From UBA6168 sp041741095 (GTDB taxonomy: Bacteria; Bacteroidota; Bacteroidia; Chitinophagales; Saprospiraceae): 64,000 bases of DNA. Shown piece by piece: positions 33,395 to 41,999 of this stretch (position 1 is the first letter of the stretch; each line of letters opens with the position of its first letter). Below the pieces are notes generated by a model. The model was not told the DNA's origin, made no database searches, and saw only the letters and a list, made by a program, of their open reading frames with translations. The translations under genes were made by a program, and so were the position numbers. The DNA lies in the NCBI GenBank assembly GCA_041741095.1, contig JBGSKQ010000048.1, positions 41,239 to 105,238 on the forward strand. Direction: 5' to 3'.

Positions 33395-34840
33395 TTAGTT
33401 GTCCCAGAAAATCCTGTCGGTAATGCTGCGCTGGGCGGGAGCATTCGGGTTCAGGCTTTTTTCTGAGGCCGGATACAGCCAAGTAGCAGGGAAGGTGCCA
33501 GCAGGCAAAACGGACAGCGGAGGGTTTTGGAAAATCCCTTCCGTAAAAATGCGGTTGTCCGGCCTGTCGAACCTTCTCGATTCAATCCAGCCTTCGTCTT
33601 CTTGTGTACCGTTCAAAGAAATCCATTTCTGGATACCGATCATGTTGAGTTTTTCATCCAAAGAACCGCCATAGTTCAAAGATGAAATATAGCTGTCGGC
33701 ATCGCTCAAGCCAATATACTCAAAGTTGCTGGTTATAGCTGCGGCAAACGCATCGGCATCGTTGTCAGCTGTCCCATAACGTGCGGCAGCCTCTGCCCTC
33801 AGAAACCAGACTTCCCATGGGCTCATCAAAACAACGGTGTTATCTTGAGCATAGGCATAATCAGACGAACCGCCATATTCTGCTGCATCGGCAGTGAAAG
33901 GTTCATTGTCTATGGTACCTTGGTCTATGCCCCTGACTTGGTTTGCAAACGTGCCGATTGTGGCTGGAGAGTAAAACGCAGTCAAGCGAGGATCGCTCAG
34001 GTCAGTCAAGACGTTCACAGTGGCATTGCTTGGGAAGTAGAAGTCGCCAACGCCAAATTCAAACCTTGCGTACATTGGGTTTTCGCTGCCAGATTCGCCC
34101 GAAAACGGAATGGCGGCAATATCGGAAAGGTCAGAAATGAAGTTTCCCTCGCTGATCAGTTTTATCACCTCTGCAGATTTTGGGTTCACTTCCGACGTCC
34201 TCATCAGCAATCTAAGTTTTAAAGAGTTGCCGAATTTTTCCCATTTGCTCAAATCGCCCCCATATACATAATCGTCGGCCCCAATGTCATTGGAGGCATT
34301 TTCAAATTCGCTCACACCATCATCCACCAGTGTGACAAGGTTGTCGTATATGGTGGCGGCATCGTCAAATTTTGGTGTAAGGATAGAACCTTCCTCTATC
34401 TCACCATTCAAGGCTTCGGAATAAGGGATGTCACCAAAGTGGTCAACAAGCCCTTGGTAGATATAAGCGGTGAGCAATTTGCCTACGCCACGATAGGCGG
34501 CGCTTTCGCTTTTTGTCAAGAACTTCAAGTCAGCAAGGCACTGGGAATAGGCCCGGCCCCAACCGTTGTCGAAATCGTCTGGCTGTGATACAAATCTTTC
34601 TTGGTTACCGATGGAAACACCGATGCCCCAAGTGTAGTACTGTGCCCAAAGGAAAGACTGTGAATTCCAGTCCACATCTACCAAATACCCAAGGCTGGCA
34701 AGCGCACTGGACAGCACTTGGCTTTCGTTTGCTGTGGGGGAGTTGTTGGGGTCAATGTTGACCTCCTCCAGATTCTTCTCGCAACTCGCCAAAAAGAACA
34801 CAGCGCATGGCAGTAATATCAGTTTGATTATATTCTTCAT
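33395..34840 (-). CDS. SusD/RagB-family outer-membrane nutrient-binding lipoprotein
   Basis: 481 residues. Lipoprotein signal LLPCAVFFLASCEKN (Cys20). The N-terminal segment after the lipid anchor (EEVNIDPNNSP) and the four-TPR helical core (GVGKLLTAYIYQGLVDHFGD, IPYSEALNGE) match the SusD-like group 2 family (RagB-like lipoproteins of about 480-550 residues). The C-terminal half contains MSPWEVWFLRAEAAARYG, typical of the family. SusD caps the SusC barrel and captures the ligand. It starts 18 bp after the susC stop. Confidence 0.93.
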   Translation of the reverse strand: MKNIIKLILLPCAVFFLASCEKNLEEVNIDPNNSPTANESQVLSSALASLGYLVDVDWNSQSFLWAQYYTWGIGVSIGNQERFVSQPDDFDNGWGRAYSQCLADLKFLTKSESAAYRGVGKLLTAYIYQGLVDHFGDIPYSEALNGEIEEGSILTPKFDDAATIYDNLVTLVDDGVSEFENASNDIGADDYVYGGDLSKWEKFGNSLKLRLLMRTSEVNPKSAEVIKLISEGNFISDLSDIAAIPFSGESGSENPMYARFEFGVGDFYFPSNATVNVLTDLSDPRLTAFYSPATIGTFANQVRGIDQGTIDNEPFTADAAEYGGSSDYAYAQDNTVVLMSPWEVWFLRAEAAARYGTADNDADAFAAAITSNFEYIGLSDADSYISSLNYGGSLDEKLNMIGIQKWISLNGTQEDEGWIESRRFDRPDNRIFTEGIFQNPPLSVLPAGTFPATWLYPASEKSLNPNAPAQRSITDRIFWDN

Positions 34841-34858
34841 TTATGATTTTTTTTATTG

Positions 34859-37800
34859 TTAAAATGTAAGTTTCAAGCTCACGCCCAAACTCTTTGAAGG
34901 TGGGGTTTGGGTTGTTTCGATACCGCTGGCGTTACTGGTCAAGCCTGGGCCATTGATTTCAGGGTCAGCAAAAATATTCTCATCTGGTAGCCAGAATTTA
35001 ACATTTTTTGCAAACACAGAAATGGTCGCAGCTTGAATGGAAGCCTTGTTCACGATACTGCTCGGAAGTGAATAGCTCAGGCCAATTTCCCTTAACTTGA
35101 TATAGCTTGCATCTATCAAATAGGTAGAAGCAGCCGGGTCGTAATTGGTGAAGTAGTCCTGCTCTGTGACTTCAATATTGTTGTCAGTGAAGGTGCCATC
35201 AGCATTTTCAATGACTGAATTTGGGAATATATAAGCCTCCCTGTTGTATTCAGCCGTATTGGCAGCCGTACCGTTAAACTCGGTGGAGAACTTGGTCAGC
35301 GAGAAGAAGGAGCCACCCTGTTTCACGTCAAAAAGGATGTTGAATCCGAAGCCTTTGTAATTCAGGTTGGTACCAAAGCCCAATGTGTAGTCTGGCTGGT
35401 AGGAACCGAAGTACTGCTCCTCCTCTGTATAGAGTGGGAAGCCGGTATTAGGGTCAACGATCACTTGTCCGTCTTCGGTAGTTTTAGGTTCCAACGCCTT
35501 GAACGTTCCGAAAGGAAGACCTTCCTTCGCTACGAGCGAAACGCCGCGCCATGGACCGAACACCACAAGCTCATCAATCTCGTCAGTGATTTTCTCGACC
35601 CTGTTTTTGTTCTTGGCGAAGGTTCCGAAGAGTTCCCAATTCAGCCCGGGCACCATTCCTGCAATCGGCTTTATGCCAAGGGAGATTTCGTGCCCCCTGT
35701 TGGTCATCCTTCCGATGTTGCTGACAGTTCTGGTAAAACCAGTAGAACGTGGCAAGCTGATTTCTACTATCTGGTCGGAGTGGTTAGAGTAATAATATGT
35801 GTACTCAAGGTTTACCCTGTCATTGAAGAGCCCTATGTCCGCACCGATTTCGAAGGTGGCTGTCAGTTCAGGCTTCAAACCTGGGTTGCCAATGGTGTTG
35901 CCCACTGTAAAACCAGGCTGCCCGTTTACTGGGAAAAAGATGGAGTAATCCCCAAGATCCTGGACAGTCGGGTTTCCAACAAATGTAGAACGGAGCAGGT
36001 AGAGGCCAGCATCCTTACCCGAAGTCCCATAGCTTGTCCTGAGCTTCAGGAAGTTCAGCACATTGCTTTTTAAGTCGAGCATATCCGTTACAACTAGCGA
36101 CAAGCCAGCGGCGCCATAGAGGAAAGAGTTGTTGTCCGGTGGCAAAGTTGACGACCAGTCATTTCTGGCTGAAAATTCAAGGAAAGCATAGTTTCTGAAC
36201 CCCAATGTAGCGTTCCCCAATAGACCATAGATTCTGTACAGCGTACTCATCTGGGAAGACCTTGCAGTCTGCACACTGTTGCTCAGGTTGTACCATCCTG
36301 GCACGACGAGGCCGCCTGTTGTTTCACCAATCAAAGTTCTGGATTCTTTTTGGAACAGGTTGTAGCCGGCAGTCAAACCAAAGGTGAAATCCTTATTGAT
36401 ATCTGTTGAATAAACTGCCAGAGTGGTCAGGTCATAGTTGATGTTTTGATCGTCATAATCCGTATAATCGCCCAGCGACTCGTGTTTGGTATCCCTGGAT
36501 TGCAATTGCAAATCGTCTCCCCATACAAGTTGCGGAGCAGGGTCGAAGGCTGGAGTCCAAGTCTCAACCTTGGTATTCACTATGTTTGCTCCGAACCTTC
36601 CTACGATATCCAATCCCGGCAACAGGTTGTAAGTCAGCGAAACATTGCCCAGGAAGTTGTTGATTCTCCCCTCGTTGCCATATTCATTCAGGATGTAGTA
36701 AGGGTTTACGGATGAATAAGAACCCCAGTAGCCATCAATGTCGTGAAATGGGCTGTTGTAATCCCTTAACTCCCCGAAGGGGATGTTCGTCGGGGATTGG
36801 AGCACCATGGCATAAGCATTGTTTCCTTCAAATGCCCTCGCACCTTCTTGTGCGGTGTTCTGGTCAATGTTGGCATAAGAAACCTTGAAGTCCGCTTTCA
36901 GCCTTTTGGCAAGCTGTGCATTTGCGCTGACCGTGAAGGTGTTCCGCTTATAGCCCGTTCCATCCAGAATCCCGTTTTGGTTGGCATTGGAATAGGACAT
37001 ATAATAGCCAAACCCTTCCTTCGAGCCCGACAGGGCGATGCTGTTCACAGCAGTGTTTCCACGGTTGAAAAATTCTTCAACCTGGTTGGGCACGGCGCTG
37101 TAAGGCCTGACCAAGGCTTCCAGGGCACCGTCTTCATCAGTATCCACAGCAGAAGTCCAAGGGCGTTCCACTCCGTCAAAAGCAGGGCCCCAAGCCCAGT
37201 TTTCGCCAGAGTCGAAATGTGCGTTGTCATACCCTTGGCCAAAGCTGTTCTGCCTTTTGGCTAAAACGTAGGCCTTTTCAACGGAATAGGAAGAGTTGAT
37301 GTCAACCCTTACTTTTCCATCTTTCGTTCCTGATTTTGTGGTGATGAGGACGACTCCTGAAGCACCACGGGATCCATACAGCGAAGTCGCTGATGGCCCT
37401 TTGAGAATGGTGACGCTGGCTATGTCATCCGGGTTGATGTCGTTGAAACGGTTGCCGTGGTCAGCATAACCGCTCTCTTGCCCGCTTGACCCGTCGCCTG
37501 CACTTGTCGCCTCGTTGTCAATAGGAATGCCGTCAACGACGATCAGTGCGTTGTTGTTCCCCGTCAAAGAACCTTCGCCCCTGAGAACAATCCGCGTAGA
37601 AGCGCCCACCGAGCCAGAGCCTGTGGAAAGCCGTACCCCGGCTGCCTTGCCCCTCAGGGCCTCCAAAGTGTTTTTGTTGGGAAGGGAAAGCAGCTCTTCG
37701 CCGCTCACCGTCTGGTTAGCATAGGCCACACTTCTCTCGTTTCGGTCAATGCCCAAGCCCGTAATCACTATTTCGCCAAGGGAAATCCCTTCTTCCATAG

Positions 37801-38074
37801 TGATGTCAAGGACGTTGGATGCACCCAAAGCAGTTTCTTGGGTGCCAAAGCCGGTGTAACTAAAAACAAGTGTGGTAGCGGTTTCCGGAACCCGAAGGGA
37901 GTAGGTCCCATCAACATCGGAAACAGTGCCGACCGTAGTGCCTTTGGCTAGGATACTGACCCCGATGAGGGGCTGGCCATCTTGATCGGTAACTGTTCCT
38001 GTTACGGTGCGCTGAGCTAGTATAGTCGCAATACCGCACACGACTAGCATCACGACCAGTGAGAGTTTTTTCAT
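34859..38074 (-). CDS. SusC/RagA-family TonB-dependent outer-membrane transporter
   Basis: 1071 residues. A signal peptide (LVVMLVVCGIATILAQ) is followed by a carboxypeptidase-D-like domain (VTGTVTDQDGQPLIGVSILA, about 23-105) and the TonB plug (LPNKNTLEALRGKAAGVRLS, ALIVVDGIPIDNE), then a long beta-barrel ending LGVSLKLTF with the terminal aromatic. The plug and barrel follow the SusC family closely. It imports an oligosaccharide, peptide or other large nutrient together with the SusD partner. No TonB box or glycosidase is visible next to it. First gene of a leftward three-gene operon. Confidence 0.95.
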   Translation of the reverse strand: MKKLSLVVMLVVCGIATILAQRTVTGTVTDQDGQPLIGVSILAKGTTVGTVSDVDGTYSLRVPETATTLVFSYTGFGTQETALGASNVLDITMEEGISLGEIVITGLGIDRNERSVAYANQTVSGEELLSLPNKNTLEALRGKAAGVRLSTGSGSVGASTRIVLRGEGSLTGNNNALIVVDGIPIDNEATSAGDGSSGQESGYADHGNRFNDINPDDIASVTILKGPSATSLYGSRGASGVVLITTKSGTKDGKVRVDINSSYSVEKAYVLAKRQNSFGQGYDNAHFDSGENWAWGPAFDGVERPWTSAVDTDEDGALEALVRPYSAVPNQVEEFFNRGNTAVNSIALSGSKEGFGYYMSYSNANQNGILDGTGYKRNTFTVSANAQLAKRLKADFKVSYANIDQNTAQEGARAFEGNNAYAMVLQSPTNIPFGELRDYNSPFHDIDGYWGSYSSVNPYYILNEYGNEGRINNFLGNVSLTYNLLPGLDIVGRFGANIVNTKVETWTPAFDPAPQLVWGDDLQLQSRDTKHESLGDYTDYDDQNINYDLTTLAVYSTDINKDFTFGLTAGYNLFQKESRTLIGETTGGLVVPGWYNLSNSVQTARSSQMSTLYRIYGLLGNATLGFRNYAFLEFSARNDWSSTLPPDNNSFLYGAAGLSLVVTDMLDLKSNVLNFLKLRTSYGTSGKDAGLYLLRSTFVGNPTVQDLGDYSIFFPVNGQPGFTVGNTIGNPGLKPELTATFEIGADIGLFNDRVNLEYTYYYSNHSDQIVEISLPRSTGFTRTVSNIGRMTNRGHEISLGIKPIAGMVPGLNWELFGTFAKNKNRVEKITDEIDELVVFGPWRGVSLVAKEGLPFGTFKALEPKTTEDGQVIVDPNTGFPLYTEEEQYFGSYQPDYTLGFGTNLNYKGFGFNILFDVKQGGSFFSLTKFSTEFNGTAANTAEYNREAYIFPNSVIENADGTFTDNNIEVTEQDYFTNYDPAASTYLIDASYIKLREIGLSYSLPSSIVNKASIQAATISVFAKNVKFWLPDENIFADPEINGPGLTSNASGIETTQTPPSKSLGVSLKLTF

Positions 38075-38488
38075 ACTAAATCAATTTTGTTTATTAAATA
38101 AGTTGGTTAAAAACAACCTTACAGGGCAAATGTAAATTTTAAGATCATAAACTATAGGGTTATCCTTAACCTTTGCTTAACACGTAGTCCAAAAACGTTT
38201 GAAAAAAGCAAAATGCGGCCTTGAAACAGAATATTTCCTCTCAAGTTTATCAACAAATGAAATACAAACGCTTTTGTCAGCGCATTTGCCAAAAATTAAG
38301 CTAAGGCTGCTAATTTTAACCAAATAATTAGTTGCTAAAAAAGCAGCATAATTAAACATAGAATTTTGGGCTTGCCACACTTTGGCGGCGCATTTTCGTT
38401 TTGGAAATCAATTCATGGAAAAAAGGGATGGGGATGGAAGGTTTTAAAATAATAGGCTGCCGCTAAAAAGAAACGGTGCCAAAAATGT
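38075..38488. other. Intergenic region upstream of susC and downstream of pdxJ
   Basis: 414 bp. The -7 box for susC is at 38127-38134. The remainder is A/T-rich with no terminator hairpin and no repeat, and I see no gene. Confidence 0.5.
38127..38134 (-). promoter_or_regulatory. Candidate -7 box TACATTTG of the susC operon
   Basis: Exact TAnnTTTG match, giving a leader of roughly 50 nt before the susC ATG. No TTG at the normal -33 distance. No sigma/anti-sigma or hybrid two-component regulator is next to this operon. Confidence 0.45.
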
Positions 38489-39202
38489 TCAACGGAGCTG
38501 CCTTAAATACATCTGGACGACGTTGCGGAGGCCAAAGTAAAGTGCATCGGAAATGAAAGCATGGCCAATGGAGACTTCGAGCAGCCCAGGCAGATTATTT
38601 TTGAAAAAACGCAAATTATCAAGGTTCAAATCGTGCCCGGCATTGATGCCGATGCCGATTTCGTTGGCAAATAGGGCGCAGCGGCGGTAAGGCTCAATGG
38701 CCTTTTCTGCGCCGAGGTGGAAATCGTGGGCATATGGCCCCGTGTAAAATTCTATGCGGTCGGAGCCTACTTTTTTTGCACCTTCCACATGCCGCTCGTC
38801 GCCGTCCACAAAAATGGAAACCCGGCTGCCCGCCGATTGGAATTGAGCAATCACATCTTTCAAAAAAGCCTCGTTTTTAACGGTGTCCCAACCGTGATCA
38901 GAAGTGAGTTGGTTGGGCGAATCGGGCACGAGCGTGACCTGATCGGGCTTATTGTCCATCACCAATTGAATGAATTTCGGTTCGGGTTTGCCTTCGATAT
39001 TGAACTCCGTTTTCACCACCGCTTTCAACAAAGGCACATCGGCATAACGGATATGCCGCTCGTCGGGCCGTGGGTGTACGGTGATGCCCTGTGCGCCAAA
39101 TTCTTCACAGTCCTTGGCCACTTGAACCAAATCTGGCAGGTTGCCGCCCCTTGCATTTCGCAGCAGGGCTACCTTGTTGATGTTTACGCTGAGTCGAGTC
39201 AT
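38489..39202 (-). CDS. pdxJ: Pyridoxine 5'-phosphate synthase
   Basis: 237 residues, the normal PdxJ length. It condenses 1-deoxyxylulose-5-phosphate with 3-amino-2-oxopropyl phosphate in the DXP-dependent vitamin B6 pathway. Hallmarks are LSVNINKVALLRNARGGNLP, GITVHPRPDERHIRYADV (phosphate and substrate loops), VTLVPDSPNQLTSDHGWD, RVSIFVDGD and GIGINAGHDLNLDNLRFF. The ATG is preceded by only three bases before an array of CAGTC heptads. No other B6 gene is nearby. Confidence 0.96.
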   Translation of the reverse strand: MTRLSVNINKVALLRNARGGNLPDLVQVAKDCEEFGAQGITVHPRPDERHIRYADVPLLKAVVKTEFNIEGKPEPKFIQLVMDNKPDQVTLVPDSPNQLTSDHGWDTVKNEAFLKDVIAQFQSAGSRVSIFVDGDERHVEGAKKVGSDRIEFYTGPYAHDFHLGAEKAIEPYRRCALFANEIGIGINAGHDLNLDNLRFFKNNLPGLLEVSIGHAFISDALYFGLRNVVQMYLRQLR

Positions 39203-39205
39203 TTT

Positions 39206-39276
39206 CAGTCCGCAGTCTTCAGTCTTCAGTCCACAGTCCGCCTGACTGAAGACTGTGGACTGTGGACTGCAGACTG
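39206..39276. repeat. Perfect-register heptad palindrome, CAGTCnn family
   Basis: CAGTC starts at 39206, 39213, 39220, 39227 and 39234. The inverse GACTG starts at 39244, 39251, 39258, 39265 and 39272. All eight steps within the arms are exactly 7 bp. The dyad centre is near 39241. The element fills the gap between the divergent pdxJ and CPBP genes and ends just before the CPBP -7 box. Confidence 0.95.
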
Positions 39277-39282
39277 AAAACC

Positions 39283-39290
39283 TATCTTTG
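39283..39290 (+). promoter_or_regulatory. Candidate -7 box TATCTTTG for the CPBP protease gene
   Basis: Exact TAnnTTTG match, 25 bp before the ATG at 39316. The -33 region would fall within the right arm of the heptad palindrome, so the repeat may replace or form part of the promoter. Confidence 0.5.
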
Positions 39291-39315
39291 GCGCTAAATT
39301 ACAAAAGGAAAAGAT

Positions 39316-40281
39316 ATGGACTACACACCGGGCGAGCCAATGCAGCAACCACAAAAAGGCATTAGGCCGCAGCAAATCATCTTGTTCCTGGGAGCGAATG
39401 TATTTATGTTTATGCTCCTCGGCAGCGGCATCATTGCCTTGCTTTGCGAGGTGCAGGGCATAGACATGAAGGAGTCCTTTTCCAGTTTTGGAACAAGCAG
39501 CCCGTTGGAATGGCGGAACTTCATGCGGGGTGCCGTGCTTATCAACCACATGACCTCCTTCCTGCTGCCCGCCCTGCTCACGGGCTGGATTTTTTACAAA
39601 AAAAAGTGGCCTGAAAACCTGCATGTTAACCAAGGCCCGACTTTGCAAAATTTGGGCATGGGCATTCTTTTTATGGCGGCCGCATTCCCATTGGCACAAA
39701 AGGCATTTGAGCTGAACCGCTGGGCTGTGGAGCAAATTCCCGCCCTGCAATCGCTTGTCTCCGCCGAAAAAGCCACTGAAAATATGATAGAGGGCCTGCT
39801 CGTCATGCAATCACCCTGGGAAATGCTGTTCAGCGTATTGGTAATGGCGCTCGTGCCGGCCATTGGAGAGGAACTGGTCTTTCGTGGATTGTTGCAAAAA
39901 AACATGGTTCGTTGGTTGAAAAATCCTGTCGCTGGCATCGCATTGTCGGCGCTCATTTTTAGTGTGGCGCATTTTGAAATACAGCGCTTCCTGGCCATTT
40001 TCATGCTGGGGTTGGTACTGGGCTGTCTTTTTTATTGGACAAAAAACCTTTGGGTGCCAATTGCTGCGCATTTTATGAACAATGGTGTGCAAGTGCTGGT
40101 GGCATACGCCAACCAGGACAAGTTGGCCGAACTCAACCAAGCCGAGGAGGTGGATATACCGATTGTTTTTACCATTATTGCCGCCCTGCTGGTTTTTGCG
40201 ATTGGCTATCAGTTTTGGAAAAACAATTCGACTATCCGTAGTCAACAGCAAGACCCTATTGAAGTCAAGGAAGAGGAATAG
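39316..40281 (+). CDS. CPBP-family intramembrane glutamic endopeptidase
   Basis: 321 residues with about eight hydrophobic helices. The three family motifs are present: GEELVFRGLLQKN (EExxxR, about 192-204), FSVAHFEIQRFLAIF (HxxxQ-type helix) and PIAAHFMNNGVQVLV (HxxxN-like). CPBP proteins (Rce1/Abi family) are membrane proteases that process prenylated or secreted substrates in a few cases. In bacteria the substrate is usually unknown. It is followed after 40 bp by the symporter gene and may be cotranscribed with it. Confidence 0.92.
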   Translation: MDYTPGEPMQQPQKGIRPQQIILFLGANVFMFMLLGSGIIALLCEVQGIDMKESFSSFGTSSPLEWRNFMRGAVLINHMTSFLLPALLTGWIFYKKKWPENLHVNQGPTLQNLGMGILFMAAAFPLAQKAFELNRWAVEQIPALQSLVSAEKATENMIEGLLVMQSPWEMLFSVLVMALVPAIGEELVFRGLLQKNMVRWLKNPVAGIALSALIFSVAHFEIQRFLAIFMLGLVLGCLFYWTKNLWVPIAAHFMNNGVQVLVAYANQDKLAELNQAEEVDIPIVFTIIAALLVFAIGYQFWKNNSTIRSQQQDPIEVKEEE

Positions 40282-40321
40282 ATTTTAGCATATCAGACCA
40301 GCAGAAGTTAAAACCTGAAAT

Positions 40322-41845
40322 ATGCAAGCACAACTTACGCCCTTGCTGATTTTCAGCATCATGGCGCTTTATTTTGCCATGCTCATCGGCATTTCGTGGT
40401 ACACAAGCCGCAAGGCAGACAATACCGATTTTTTCATTGCACGGCGGCAGTCCCGTTGGTGGATCATAGCCATTGGTATGATCGGCACGTCCATTTCGGG
40501 CGTCACTTTTATTTCCGTGCCGGGCTATGTCAACTCCTCGGCCATGAGCTACATGCAGGTAGTGTTTGGGTACATGATAGGCTACACCGTCATCGCCCTC
40601 GTCCTGCTGCCGATGTACTACAAGCTGCACCTGATTTCCATTTATGGTTATTTGGAACAAAGATTCGGACCAGTGGCGCACAAGACCGGATCGGCATTTT
40701 TCCTCTTGAGCCGCACGGTTGGATCGTCCCTCCGGCTTTTTTTGATGGCAAAAGTGTTGCACACCTTCGTCATTGGGCCGCTGTTTATGATACCATTTTG
40801 GCTGACGGGGCTTATCACTATCCTGCTCATTTTTTCCTATACATTTAAAGGAGGGGTAAAAACCATCATCTGGACAGACACGCTACAAACCCTTTTCCTC
40901 ATTGGCTCACTGGTACTGACCATCGTGCTGGTGGGACAAAACATGGGCCTCGGTATTGGCGATATGGTGGAAACGGTGACCAACGATGCCCGCTCCCAAA
41001 TCTTCTTCTTCGAAGGCGGCTGGGGCGACCCGAAGAACTTTTTTAAACAGTTTATGGCAGGTGCCTTTATCGCCATTGTGATGAGTGGCCTTGACCAGGA
41101 TATTATGCAGAAGATATTGACTGTCAAGAATTTAAAGGGTGCGCAGATCAATATTTTTTCCTATTCATCCGTATTGGTGCTCATCAATTTGCTGTTTTTG
41201 GCGCTGGGCGTCTTGTTGTTTATTTACGCTGCGCAAAACGGCATTGAAATACCCAGCAAGGAAGTAATCAAGTATGCAGACGGTATAGCCAGCACTGCCA
41301 CAGTGCCAGACACGGATTTGCTCTTCCCCACAGTGGCTTTCCATTATGCGCCGCCCATTGTCGGCATCCTGTTCATTTTGGGCATCACCGCCTCCAGCTA
41401 TGCCAGTTCGGATTCGGCGCTCACCTCGCTCACCACGGCTTTTTGCATTGACTTTTTGGGTTTTGCAAAAAAAGATGTGAACGCCCCGGCCAATGCCCGC
41501 TTGCGCCATTGGGTACATATTGGATTTTCGGCTATCTTTTTTGTCATGATCCTCATTTTCTATGCGCTGGCCACGGGGGAGGTCATCAAACTGGTGTTCG
41601 ATTCGGCGAGCATTACATACGGGCCTTTATTGGGGCTTTTTGCCTTTGGTTTTTATGTAAAAAGGCAGATCAAAGACCATCTCACACTATTGGTCTGCAT
41701 AACTTCCGTATTGATTACCCTCGGCGTTTATTTGTACAACAACTATTTCGGCTACCCCATATTTGGTTACAAATTCGGCTTTGAACTGTTGATTTTAAAC
41801 GGGCTGTTGACCTTTTTAGGGCTGTGGGGCATTTCAAAAAAGTAA
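40322..41845 (+). CDS. Sodium:solute symporter (SSS family)
   Basis: 507 residues and about 13 membrane helices. SSS features: N-terminal YFAMLIGISWYTSRKADNTD (typical before TM2), FFIARRQSRWWIIAIGMIG, GTSISGVTFISVPGYV, the conserved LYGYLEQRFG-type turn read here as YGYLEQRFGPV, and SGLDQDIMQKILTVKNLK. Substrate choices in this family include sugars, amino acids, nucleosides and sialic acid; none can be chosen from the sequence. A palindrome follows the stop. Confidence 0.92.
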   Translation: MQAQLTPLLIFSIMALYFAMLIGISWYTSRKADNTDFFIARRQSRWWIIAIGMIGTSISGVTFISVPGYVNSSAMSYMQVVFGYMIGYTVIALVLLPMYYKLHLISIYGYLEQRFGPVAHKTGSAFFLLSRTVGSSLRLFLMAKVLHTFVIGPLFMIPFWLTGLITILLIFSYTFKGGVKTIIWTDTLQTLFLIGSLVLTIVLVGQNMGLGIGDMVETVTNDARSQIFFFEGGWGDPKNFFKQFMAGAFIAIVMSGLDQDIMQKILTVKNLKGAQINIFSYSSVLVLINLLFLALGVLLFIYAAQNGIEIPSKEVIKYADGIASTATVPDTDLLFPTVAFHYAPPIVGILFILGITASSYASSDSALTSLTTAFCIDFLGFAKKDVNAPANARLRHWVHIGFSAIFFVMILIFYALATGEVIKLVFDSASITYGPLLGLFAFGFYVKRQIKDHLTLLVCITSVLITLGVYLYNNYFGYPIFGYKFGFELLILNGLLTFLGLWGISKK

Positions 41846-41919
41846 GAAGCTAATTGAATTTGCCTGATGGAGAAAAAAAGGTGTCTTTTCCGCCCATTGA
41901 GGTAAATTCAAACAGCTTC
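41846..41919. repeat. Imperfect palindrome between convergent symporter and htpG genes
   Basis: GAAGCTAATTGAATTTGCC (41846 on) is the inverse of GGTAAATTCAAACAGCTTC, which ends near 41919, with three or four mismatches. The middle holds an AAAAAAAGGTGTCTTTTCC stretch that echoes the GGTGTCATC motif of the 4.2-kb palindrome. It may end the rightward transcript. Confidence 0.55.
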
Positions 41920-41936
41920 TAAGACAGGCTTTTTTC

Positions 41937-41978
41937 AAAAAAAAAACGGCGGCTGCCCAAGCAATGGGCAGCCGCCGT
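41937..41978 (-). terminator. Rho-independent terminator of htpG
   Basis: ACGGCGGCTGCCCA and its complement form a perfect 14-bp stem with a 5-nt loop (41946-41978). Ten A residues lie to the left, so leftward RNA ends in a U-tract. It is 21 bp beyond the htpG stop. Confidence 0.93.
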
Positions 41979-41999
41979 CGTCATTTATTACCAAGGGTT

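Noticed and set aside
39206..39276. CRISPR array
   Set aside because: The units are only 5 conserved bases in a 7-bp step with no unique spacers of about 30 bp, and no cas genes exist nearby.
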